From Oligoflexia bacterium (lineage in GTDB: Bacteria > Bdellovibrionota > UBA1018 > CAIMNF01), in the NCBI GenBank assembly GCA_903842755.1, contig CAIMNF010000374.1:1-25902 (forward strand): DNA of 25,902 nucleotides. Direction: 5' to 3'. The position numbers and the translations under genes are program-made. This document shows positions 1 to 6,399 of the stretch, piece after piece; position 1 is the first letter of the stretch; every line of letters begins with the position of its first letter. The notes below the pieces were generated by a model, which saw only the letters and a program-made list of their open reading frames with translations, had not been told where the DNA came from and ran no database searches.

Positions 1-569
1 CCGGCAAGACTAGAGCAAACCACCGGCACGATCGGCACCTGCGCCTCGATCGCCAAATTAAAAGCACCTTTCTTAAAGGGCAATAACGTGCTCGGATCGC
101 CCTTGTTCCGTGTGCCTTCCGGCATAATGGCCACGTTCAATTTTTTCTGTTTCATGGCACCGATGACGCTTAAAAGTGCGTCCCGGGCTTTTCTTGATTT
201 CGTACGATCAATTAATAAATTCCCCGCGCCAAGAAAATACCATCCAAAAAATGGAATATAGAGTAATTCTTTTTTTCCGATCAACACCGTATCGGGAGGA
301 CAAAGGCAACCAATAATCCCCATATCCATTCCCGATTGATGATTAGCAATATAGACGACTGGACGATGAGACGAAATATTTTGCGCATTGAGCACCTGAA
401 TTTTTAGGTTCAAAAACCAATGGGCAAACTTCGAAAACGCTTGGGTAAAATCACGATTTAACGACGTATCCCCCCAGCGAAATACCGCAACCAGCGAATA
501 GAACGCGCCGACCGAAAGCAATGCAATTAAAAGGACTGCAGATTTTACGCTTGATTTTAAACGTCCCAT
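1..569 (-). CDS. plsC: PlsC-type 1-acyl-glycerol-3-phosphate acyltransferase (partial, 3' end missing)
   Basis: Membrane-bound glycerolipid acyltransferase, expected to acylate lysophosphatidic acid on the cytoplasmic face. The start ATG is at 567-569. The reading frame stays open to base 1, so about 189 residues are present and the C-terminus is outside the window. Residues about 10-28 form one hydrophobic anchor. The catalytic HX4D motif is visible as NHQSGMD, followed by a KKELLYIPFFGW segment and the substrate-binding MPEGTRN block with FKKGAF after it; these are the ordered motifs of the PlsC family. The start lies inside the end of the HMG-CoA lyase gene (13-base overlap), so it is translated as the last visible gene of the leucine-catabolism operon. 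Its role there is unclear and may be simple operon hitch-hiking. The family call is firm; substrate specificity is inferred. Confidence 0.88.
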   Translation of the reverse strand, partial: MGRLKSSVKSAVLLIALLSVGAFYSLVAVFRWGDTSLNRDFTQAFSKFAHWFLNLKIQVLNAQNISSHRPVVYIANHQSGMDMGIIGCLCPPDTVLIGKKELLYIPFFGWYFLGAGNLLIDRTKSRKARDALLSVIGAMKQKKLNVAIMPEGTRNKGDPSTLLPFKKGAFNLAIEAQVPIVPVVCSSLA

Positions 570-1480
570 GGTAAGTTTTTCTGGCAATTTGCCGCATACG
601 CTTGTACTGCGCGCGAACTTAAGGGTCGTTGGTTCATTCGGCGCGACAGCTCCAGGCTGGTTTCGCAAAGCTTTGCATAATGAACGCCCGTTTCCACGCC
701 ATTTTCTTTAAAAAAATATGCTAAATCTTCGGTCGCTAAATTTCCACTCGCTCCGGGAGCAAACGGACAACCTCCTAAGCCGCCAATGGACGAATCAAAA
801 ATCTGAACTCCCAACTCCGCGGAAGCAGCAGCATTCGCTAGGGCCGTTCCACGGGTATCATGAAAATGCACGGCCACTTGATTTGAAAACTGAGCGTGAA
901 GATTTCCCTGGAGGATTTTTAACAAACTTTTTACGTTCTGAGGTGTGGCAACACCAATGGTATCGCCGATCGAAACCTGATCGACGTCCAGTTTTAAAAT
1001 TTGATCAATGACTCGAAGCGCCTGCACCTCAGCCACTCGCCCTTCAAATGGGCATCCCCAAACCGTTGAAATATAGGCGCGTATTTTTAACCCGCGCGCG
1101 CGCGCAACGTCGACCATTTTTTTCATCTCTGACAACGATTGGTCTACCGACATTCCTATATTGTTTTTATTAAAGGACTCTGTTACCGCAGCAAAAAAGG
1201 CAACGTGGGTGACACTTTTCGCCAACGCACGCTCAAGGCCCTTTAAATTGGGGACCAAAAACCAATGCCGCCCCGGCAATTTTTGATGCACCAATTGCTC
1301 TTGAACCTCGTCACTGGATGCCATTTGTGGAACCTTATCTTGCCGTACAAAAGCGCCCGCTTCAAGGTCTTGAATTCCAGCCTCAAGGAGCGACTGAATG
1401 AGCCAAAGCTTATCCGCTAAGGACAAGATCAATTTTTCGTTTTGAAGACCGTCTCGGGGGCCGACTTCAAATAAGGTCAT
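557..1480 (-). CDS. liuE: Hydroxymethylglutaryl-CoA lyase
   Basis: Cleaves 3-hydroxy-3-methylglutaryl-CoA to acetyl-CoA and acetoacetate, the last step of leucine breakdown. The 307-residue protein has the usual family length and TIM-barrel motifs: EVGPRDGLQNE near the N-terminus (catalytic Arg and Asp), HFHDTRG (metal-binding His pair), and the diagnostic glycine/cysteine loop GLGGCPFAPGASGN that carries the catalytic Cys. This loop and the short length separate it from isopropylmalate and homocitrate synthases. Its ATG overlaps the stop of the biotin-carrier gene as ATGA, which implies translational coupling. It sits between the carboxylase subunits and plsC. Confidence in function is high because motif set and operon context agree. 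Confidence 0.95.
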   Translation of the reverse strand: MTLFEVGPRDGLQNEKLILSLADKLWLIQSLLEAGIQDLEAGAFVRQDKVPQMASSDEVQEQLVHQKLPGRHWFLVPNLKGLERALAKSVTHVAFFAAVTESFNKNNIGMSVDQSLSEMKKMVDVARARGLKIRAYISTVWGCPFEGRVAEVQALRVIDQILKLDVDQVSIGDTIGVATPQNVKSLLKILQGNLHAQFSNQVAVHFHDTRGTALANAAASAELGVQIFDSSIGGLGGCPFAPGASGNLATEDLAYFFKENGVETGVHYAKLCETSLELSRRMNQRPLSSRAVQAYAANCQKNLPWDV

Positions 1481-1962
1481 GGGATTTCCTCAAAATCGAT
1501 CAACTGCTGTCCGGGAGTCAATTGCTGACCTTCCGCTATTAAAACTTTTTTGATTCGTCCCCGAGCAGGAGCTTTAATGGCGAACTCCATTTTCATTGCT
1601 TCCACCATAAGTAAAGACGCATTAGCTTGAACTTCAACTCCCTCGGTGACCAAAACCTTTCTCACTTTTCCGGGAAACTGTGCCGTTAAATCGGAAGCGC
1701 TTGTCGAATGACTTCCGCCCCGCGTCTGCGTTAACCGTTCTCCGAAATACTGATGCCCGACGGACTCCGTGATGAACTTAGACCAAAATAATTTTTGCTG
1801 TCGATGATAAAAAAAGCGCACTCGCTCTGGTTTTCCATTCACTTGGCGAGTGCCTAAGATCCATCCCCCCGGTCGGTGTTCGAACGAAAACTCGGCCAAC
1901 TGCTCCCGCGTGAGTTCAGCCACAGGCATTTTCTTCCCCGAGATCTTTAGGCTTTGGCTCAT
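1477..1962 (-). CDS. Biotin carboxyl carrier subunit of an acyl-CoA carboxylase (split MccA C-terminal part)
   Basis: Carries the biotin that shuttles carboxyl groups, probably for 3-methylcrotonyl-CoA carboxylase. The 161-residue protein has a C-terminal biotinyl domain with the motif VEAMKMEF, biotin attachment expected at Lys124, and the half-barrel repeat ending in GQQL. Residues about 25-80 resemble the beta-rich BT linker domain that in one-chain MccA proteins lies between biotin carboxylase and carrier. The gene is fused by ATGA overlaps to the biotin carboxylase upstream and HMG-CoA lyase downstream. Together with the 492-residue biotin carboxylase it gives 653 residues, about the size of a single-chain MccA alpha subunit, so this looks like a gene fission. 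It could also serve another short-chain acyl-CoA carboxylase, but the operon favours leucine catabolism. Confidence 0.88.
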   Translation of the reverse strand: MSQSLKISGKKMPVAELTREQLAEFSFEHRPGGWILGTRQVNGKPERVRFFYHRQQKLFWSKFITESVGHQYFGERLTQTRGGSHSTSASDLTAQFPGKVRKVLVTEGVEVQANASLLMVEAMKMEFAIKAPARGRIKKVLIAEGQQLTPGQQLIDFEEIP

Positions 1963-3437
1963 TTTACCCTCATTTCCTTATAAAAATGGGTCCACAGGTC
2001 ACTCGATTGGCTCGGCGGCGTAAACGCTTCACTTTTTTCGAACGCCTCCAGAAGCGAAAGGACATCCGTGGAAGGCTCTGGCAGAAACTCCGAAAATTCA
2101 TGGTCCAAAAAATGGGTCGTTAATCGGCCATCCATGACCCGAGGGTGATGGGCAATGGCCGTGAGATATTCCAAATTTGATCCAATCCCGCTGATGACTG
2201 TTTCACTTAACGCAAACTGCATTTTTTTAATGGCAAGCTCGCGCGTTGAGGCGAGGACGATTAACTTCGCACACATCGAATCAAAATCAATTCCCATTTC
2301 TTGCCCAACTTCGATTCCCCGATCCAACCGAATACCAGGACCGCTCGGCCAAATTAACGCATTCACCGTACCCGCGCACGGGATAAAACCTTGCGAAGGG
2401 TCTTCCGCATAAATTCGAACTTCGATGGCATGCCCTCGGGGCTCGGGAACGTGCGGGAGTAAATAATCTTTGCCTTGAATACCTAATTTGATTTGTTCGT
2501 GAACCAGATCAATTCCAGTGATGGCTTCCGTAACCGGATGCTCCACCTGCAGACGCGTATTCATTTCAATAAAAAAATACTCGCCCGAAGGTTCTACTAA
2601 AAATTCAATGGTACCGGCACTTCGGTAAGAAGTATGTTTTAAAAGCTTCAGGGCACTTTCGTAGAGACCGTCCCGCGTTTGCTGCAGCAAATGCGGCGCT
2701 TGAGCCTCTTCCCAAACTTTTTGATGCCGTCTTTGCAAGGTACACTCCCGCTCATAAAGGTGAACTCCGTTTCCTTGCCCATCACCAAAGACTTGCACTT
2801 CGATATGGCGCGGACTTTGAACCAATCGTTCAAAGAATAAGGTTCCATCCCCGAAGGAATTGAGTGCCTCGCGTGCTGCACTTTCGGCTGCTTCTTTCAG
2901 CTCGGAATACGCATTGACCCGCCTCATGCCTTTGCCCCCGCCGCCGGCATGCGCTTTAATAAGAATGGGATAGCCCACTTTTTCAGCAGCCGCTTTTACC
3001 TCTGCTTCGGTCGATGCGTTAAAATCTAATTTTGCCCAGGGTACGGTCGGTACACCGATTTGTTCCGCAATCCGCTTTGCGGCGATTTTTCCGCCCATCG
3101 CCTCCATCGTCTCGGCTTTCGGGCCTAAAAAAATAATCCCTGCTTGCTCGACAGCCTTCGCAAAGTGGGAGCGCTCGGACAAAAAACCGTAGCCCGGATG
3201 AATCAGCGTTACTCCCCGCTCCTTTGCGCCTGCAATAATTGCGGGTACATCTAAATAGCTCGGTACAGAAAATGCCTCATCCGCAAAGGTGACGTGCCGC
3301 CCCTGAGCGTCGCTCGGTCCACCTTCTTGATGAGCGTATATTGCGACCGTTGGAATATTCAGTTCACGCGCGGCTTGGAAAATCCGGCACGCAATTTCGG
3401 AGCGATTGGCGACTAAAAGTTTATGCGGCTGACTCAT
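1959..3437 (-). CDS. liuD: Biotin carboxylase subunit of an acyl-CoA carboxylase (probably methylcrotonyl-CoA carboxylase)
   Basis: ATP-dependent carboxylation of biotin on the partner carrier protein. The 492 residues cover a complete biotin carboxylase: N-terminal domain (LLVANRSEIACRIFQAAREL, HPGYGFLSE), an ATP-grasp domain with the glycine loop HAGGGGKGMR, the EVQVFGD and ERECTLQRRHQKVWEEAQAP blocks, FIEMNTRLQVEHPVTE (metal and bicarbonate binding), and the C-terminal domain starting EVRIYAEDP. No biotinyl domain is fused, unlike standard MccA; the carrier is the next gene, overlapping by ATGA. The start overlaps the stop of the hydratase in the same way. Propionyl- or acetyl-CoA carboxylase alpha subunits look very similar, so assignment to methylcrotonyl-CoA rests on the neighbours. 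The carboxyltransferase (beta) subunit is not in this window. Confidence 0.9.
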   Translation of the reverse strand: MSQPHKLLVANRSEIACRIFQAARELNIPTVAIYAHQEGGPSDAQGRHVTFADEAFSVPSYLDVPAIIAGAKERGVTLIHPGYGFLSERSHFAKAVEQAGIIFLGPKAETMEAMGGKIAAKRIAEQIGVPTVPWAKLDFNASTEAEVKAAAEKVGYPILIKAHAGGGGKGMRRVNAYSELKEAAESAAREALNSFGDGTLFFERLVQSPRHIEVQVFGDGQGNGVHLYERECTLQRRHQKVWEEAQAPHLLQQTRDGLYESALKLLKHTSYRSAGTIEFLVEPSGEYFFIEMNTRLQVEHPVTEAITGIDLVHEQIKLGIQGKDYLLPHVPEPRGHAIEVRIYAEDPSQGFIPCAGTVNALIWPSGPGIRLDRGIEVGQEMGIDFDSMCAKLIVLASTRELAIKKMQFALSETVISGIGSNLEYLTAIAHHPRVMDGRLTTHFLDHEFSEFLPEPSTDVLSLLEAFEKSEAFTPPSQSSDLWTHFYKEMRVK

Positions 3438-4282
3438 TTTGCCCCTGGTTTGTGGTTATTTTCTCGATCGGCGGGCCAGCTGGGTTTTCGTTTTTCAAGA
3501 AACGCCGATATGCCCTCTTGCGCCTCGGGTCCCACGCGGAGTTCGGCAAGTGTTTTCGAGACGTATTCAACGCAATTTGGAATCCGCGCGCGTCTTTCGG
3601 GCGAGGTCAAATCTAAAACCAAACGCTTCGCAATAGTCATTGCAGTGGGCCCACACTCCAAAAAATTCCGGGTGAGTTCGGCCAAGTGGCGTTCCAGCGC
3701 CGGCATGGACTCAAACACCTCGTGAATTAGCCCGACTTCTTTTGCTTTTGCAGCTTTAAACCGTTCAGCACTCAAAAACAAGGCCCGCGCGTGGGTTGCT
3801 CCAATTTTTGAAACAACAAAGGGCCCAATGCACGCCGGCACCACACCTAAACGAACTTCACTTAAACTAAACACGGCATCTTTTTCGGCCAATACGATAT
3901 CACAAATGGAAACCAATCCTACGCCACCCCCAATGGCCGCTCCCTGGATCACTCCAACGATGGGTTTAGGAAATTCGTTGAGCAATGCAAACATACTCGT
4001 TAAGGTAAGGGTATCGTGCAGATTTTCTTCGTAGGTCAAGGTAATCGATTTTTTCATCCAGTTTAAATCGCCACCCGCGCAAAACACTTGCCCGTTCCCG
4101 CGGAGCACCACCGCCCGGACATTCGGCCCTGCCGCTTCATTCCTAAACACCCGCGCCAGCTCATCAATCATCACTTCATTAAACGCATTTCGAATTTCGG
4201 GCCGGTTGAGGGCGATCGTCAAAATTCCAGGGATTTCTTCACTCAATGCCAATGTTTGATAACCGAGAGGTTGATTGCTCAT
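3434..4282 (-). CDS. liuC: Methylglutaconyl-CoA hydratase (crotonase family)
   Basis: Hydrates 3-methylglutaconyl-CoA to HMG-CoA, the step just before the lyase encoded downstream. The 282 residues show the crotonase fold: LNRPEIRNAFN for CoA contact, FCAGGDLNWM (first oxyanion-hole strand), GAAIGGGVGLV (second oxyanion-hole loop) and SEVRLGVVPACIGPFVV with the catalytic Glu. The position of the other classical Glu is Val in GGGVGLV, a pattern I recall for LiuC-type hydratases rather than ordinary enoyl-CoA hydratases. It is the first gene of the minus-strand operon; its promoter should lie in the 75-base gap shared with the divergent marC-like gene. Other crotonases cannot be fully excluded, but the four-gene context makes this role the best choice. 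Confidence 0.88.
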   Translation of the reverse strand: MSNQPLGYQTLALSEEIPGILTIALNRPEIRNAFNEVMIDELARVFRNEAAGPNVRAVVLRGNGQVFCAGGDLNWMKKSITLTYEENLHDTLTLTSMFALLNEFPKPIVGVIQGAAIGGGVGLVSICDIVLAEKDAVFSLSEVRLGVVPACIGPFVVSKIGATHARALFLSAERFKAAKAKEVGLIHEVFESMPALERHLAELTRNFLECGPTAMTIAKRLVLDLTSPERRARIPNCVEYVSKTLAELRVGPEAQEGISAFLEKRKPSWPADRENNHKPGAK

Positions 4283-4357
4283 ATGAGCCTAATTTTGGCA
4301 GAACAAACGGCTTCTTGCACCAAAAAATGACAAAAAACTGCGTGCGCGGGAGCAAGG

Positions 4358-4981
4358 ATGTCGACTACACTCTTCTTTAATATGGCTCAATCCTTTCTGC
4401 TTTCCTTTACCGCCTTCTTTGTCGCCCTAGACATCATTGGAGGCGTCCCAATGTATATTTCTTTGACCCAACATTTGAATGAAGTAGATCGGAAAAGGAC
4501 GGTGAATACCTCCATGTTGGTTGCATTCGGAGTGGCCCTCGTTTTTTGGATCTCCGGCCATTTTTTACTGCAATATTTAGGGATCACTCTTTTTGACTTT
4601 CGGATTGCCGGAGGGTTAGTCCTGCTCCTCCTTGCCTTGGCTGACGTCGCTTCTGGCCCCGATCGCGCCCAGTCCTCGACCGGAGCCACAGGAATTGTCC
4701 CTTTGGCAGTTCCCTTGATCACCGGACCCGCCGCGATTGCAACCATTATCTTGCAAGTCGGCAGCCGCGGCTATTTTATACCCCTGCTTGCAATGACTCT
4801 CAATTATGTCATCGCGTGGTTTGCACTTTCGCAATGCAGGCGCATTCAAAGTGTCTTAGGGAAAGACGGCACCGTAGTCCTATCGAAAATTGCAGCCCTA
4901 TTCCTGGCTGCAATTGCAATATCCATGATTCGAAGTGGAATTTTCGCGGCCATTACCGATTTCAATTTAAACGGAAATTGA
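4358..4981 (+). CDS. MarC-family integral membrane protein
   Basis: Inner-membrane protein of the MarC/YhgN/YchE family, about six transmembrane helices, physiological role unsettled (despite its name it is not firmly tied to antibiotic resistance). The 207 residues are typical of the family: an N-terminal helix FLLSFTAFFVALDIIGGVPM, the loop SLTQHLNEVDRKRTVNTS, a DFRIAGGLVLLLLAL helix and the characteristic TGIVPLAVPLITGPAAIATII segment with prolines and TGP. The start at 4358 is chosen because GGGAG (4348-4352) lies 5 bases upstream. A second ATG at 4382 is possible but lacks a comparable site. It is divergent from the leucine operon and followed by tRNA-Arg. The family call is strong; no substrate can be assigned. 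Confidence 0.9.
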   Translation: MSTTLFFNMAQSFLLSFTAFFVALDIIGGVPMYISLTQHLNEVDRKRTVNTSMLVAFGVALVFWISGHFLLQYLGITLFDFRIAGGLVLLLLALADVASGPDRAQSSTGATGIVPLAVPLITGPAAIATIILQVGSRGYFIPLLAMTLNYVIAWFALSQCRRIQSVLGKDGTVVLSKIAALFLAAIAISMIRSGIFAAITDFNLNGN

Positions 4982-5039
4982 ATTTAGTCTTTTTGGACGT
5001 TTTATAGTAAAGTGCCGATATAAACCGACTCGCTGTTGA

Positions 5040-5115
5040 GGTCCCATAGTTAAAATGGATATAACGGGTCTTTCCTAAAGATCTATTCCTGGTTCAATTC
5101 CGGGTGGGACCGCCA
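5040..5115 (+). tRNA. tRNA-Arg (anticodon CCT)
   Basis: A full cloverleaf can be folded by hand. The acceptor stem is GGTCCCA (5040-5046) with TGGGACC (5105-5111); the D stem is GTTA/TAAC. The anticodon stem GGTCT/AGATC (one G-T pair) encloses loop TTCCTAA (5072-5078), so the anticodon is CCT at 5074-5076, reading AGG arginine codons. The T arm is CCTGG/CCGGG with loop TTCAATT; discriminator G5112 and an encoded CCA at 5113-5115 follow. The gene stands immediately upstream of a ParA/RepO-type module, a common integration position for mobile elements, although no second copy of its 3' end was found in the window. Confidence 0.95.
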
Positions 5116-5372
5116 TTCTCAAATGGCATATCAGCCAGTAAAATCAATGATAAGCAAGTAAGTAGTCGAAATGACTAAACGTATGGATTCAAGAAGTTAA
5201 TTGAAACGTTCGTAAAAGTGCAGCTTCGACATTTCTCGATTAGTCGCAAAATTTCGGGAATTTCCTATTTCTTGCCTATTTTTTTCCTACAACTCCCCTT
5301 TTGACTCAAACGAATTGAACAGATTAACAAAATCGTAAGGGAGGGTTTCAAATAAAATAATTCGATTACTAC

Positions 5373-5423
5373 AAATTTAAAAAGCCCGAGGTTGGAGCCC
5401 CGAGCTTTTAAATTTTATTTTAT
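5373..5423 (+). terminator. Terminator-like hairpin upstream of parA
   Basis: The left arm AAATTTAAAAAGC (5373-5385) pairs with GCTTTTAAATTT (5404-5415) with one bulged A. Partial G/C pairing continues inward (CG and GG steps with two mismatches). A T-rich run follows (to about 5423). This is compatible with intrinsic termination of transcripts coming from the tRNA or with attenuation in the parA leader; the sequence alone does not decide. Confidence 0.5.
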
Positions 5424-5424
5424 C

Positions 5425-5455
5425 GGCTTCCCAGTCTTAGCAGGTGGGAGAAGCC
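5425..5455 (+). promoter_or_regulatory. Second hairpin in parA leader
   Basis: GGCTTCCCA (5425-5433) pairs with TGGGAGAAGCC (5445-5455) apart from a two-base bulge, giving about 9 base pairs around an 11-base loop. It directly follows the T-rich tail of the previous hairpin and is itself followed by AATTTTAC. It may be a second weak terminator or a leader element; the function is inferred only from position. Confidence 0.4.
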
Positions 5456-5500
5456 AATTTTACAACTAACCAGAATCGCGTTTAACGCTTTTCTTGGTCG

Positions 5501-5559
5501 GCACTTCTCTATTCTTAATGAGAGGTGCGACCACTGTCAACTGAAGAATAGAGAGAAAT
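5501..5559 (+). promoter_or_regulatory. Candidate mutually exclusive hairpin switch over the parA ribosome-binding region
   Basis: Two pairings compete for the same bases. Stem A: GCACTTCTC (5501-5509) with GAGAGGTGC (5520-5528), nine pairs including one G-T. Stem B: TCTCTATTCTT (5506-5516) with AAGAATAGAGA (5544-5554), eleven perfect pairs, extendable by a T-G pair. The 3' arm of stem B covers GAGAG (5551-5555), the only Shine-Dalgarno-like stretch before the parA ATG at 5560. Stem A leaves it free. This is the geometry of a translational switch; whether it responds to a protein, an RNA or only to folding order is unknown. Confidence 0.45.
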
Positions 5560-6399
5560 ATGGAAACCAAATTATGTCCAATCGTCGCAATCGCAAATCA
5601 AAAAGGTGGAGTGGGAAAAACCACTTCCGCAATTAATCTCGCGCAAGCCTTGGCTTTGCAAGATTTGAAAATCCTACTGGTTGATCTTGATCCTCAAGGA
5701 AACGCAACACAGGGTGTTGGCATTCCGCTAGAGAGTATACACGCATCAATCTCAGATATCATCCGTGACCGTAACTTTGTGGTCGAAGGAGCAATCTACA
5801 AAGGTGACGGCTTAGACCTAATTCCGGCTACCCCCCTCCTCTCGCGAGTAGAGCGTGAAATGACCTCAATGACCAATTCTGAGCTTCGCCTTTCACAACG
5901 TCTGCAAGTGCTGCGTTCACAGTACTCACTCATCGTTATTGATACTCCTCCAACCTTCGGACCACTCATGAATTCAGCCCTAAATGCTGCAACTCAGATC
6001 ATTGTTCCTGTCGATTCCAGCTATTTTGCTTTGATGGGAATTAAAGAGTTAATGGCTGAAGTTGAAGAAATTCAACGTGGCACAAACCCAACACTGAGTG
6101 TACTTGGTTACCTTCTCACTCTTGCTGATCCCACCAATATTGCGAATCAAACCTGGGATACCCTGATTTCAAGCTTTGGATCTGCTGTGTTTGAAACCAA
6201 AATACGCCGCTCTGTGAAACTAAAAGAGGCTCCCGCTTTAGGTAAAACTATTTTCCATCATGCTCCTGATAGTGTTGGGGCACAAGACTACCTGGGCCTC
6301 GCGCATGAGGTAATGACCAGACTAGGAATAGGTGAACTCAGCTCACTCCTCAATCAAACTAAACCCACTCTTTCTGCGATCCAAGGAGGCTGCAAATGA
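5560..6399 (+). CDS. parA: ParA-family partition ATPase
   Basis: Walker-type ATPase that positions DNA, typical of plasmids, integrated plasmid-like elements and chromosomes. The 279 residues carry the deviant Walker A motif KGGVGKTT at residues 15-22, the Walker A' motif LLVDLDPQGN at about 39-48, and the Walker B motif IVIDTPP further on. There is no N-terminal helix-turn-helix extension, so it resembles the short Soj/type Ib class rather than P1-type ParA. Its stop overlaps the start of the RepO-like gene by four bases (ATGA), so the two are co-translated and the second protein may be its DNA-binding partner. A chromosomal parA would normally be followed by a recognisable ParB, which is not seen. 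An element-borne copy is therefore more likely. Confidence 0.9.
   Translation: METKLCPIVAIANQKGGVGKTTSAINLAQALALQDLKILLVDLDPQGNATQGVGIPLESIHASISDIIRDRNFVVEGAIYKGDGLDLIPATPLLSRVEREMTSMTNSELRLSQRLQVLRSQYSLIVIDTPPTFGPLMNSALNAATQIIVPVDSSYFALMGIKELMAEVEEIQRGTNPTLSVLGYLLTLADPTNIANQTWDTLISSFGSAVFETKIRRSVKLKEAPALGKTIFHHAPDSVGAQDYLGLAHEVMTRLGIGELSSLLNQTKPTLSAIQGGCK

Larger units (their letters stand above)
5116..5559 (+). other. Gene-free, structure-rich leader between tRNA-Arg and parA
   Basis: I see no convincing protein-coding frame in these 444 bases on either strand. The first half is AT-rich; a TTGACT (around 5303-5308) could be a -35 element, but no good -10 follows at the right distance. The second half holds three consecutive inverted-repeat structures (5373-5415, 5425-5455 and 5501-5554), the last reaching the parA ribosome-binding region. 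Because all three precede parA on the same strand, they may form a long regulatory 5' leader or may insulate parA from tRNA readthrough. No integrase gene or obvious att duplication is present. Confidence 0.5.
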
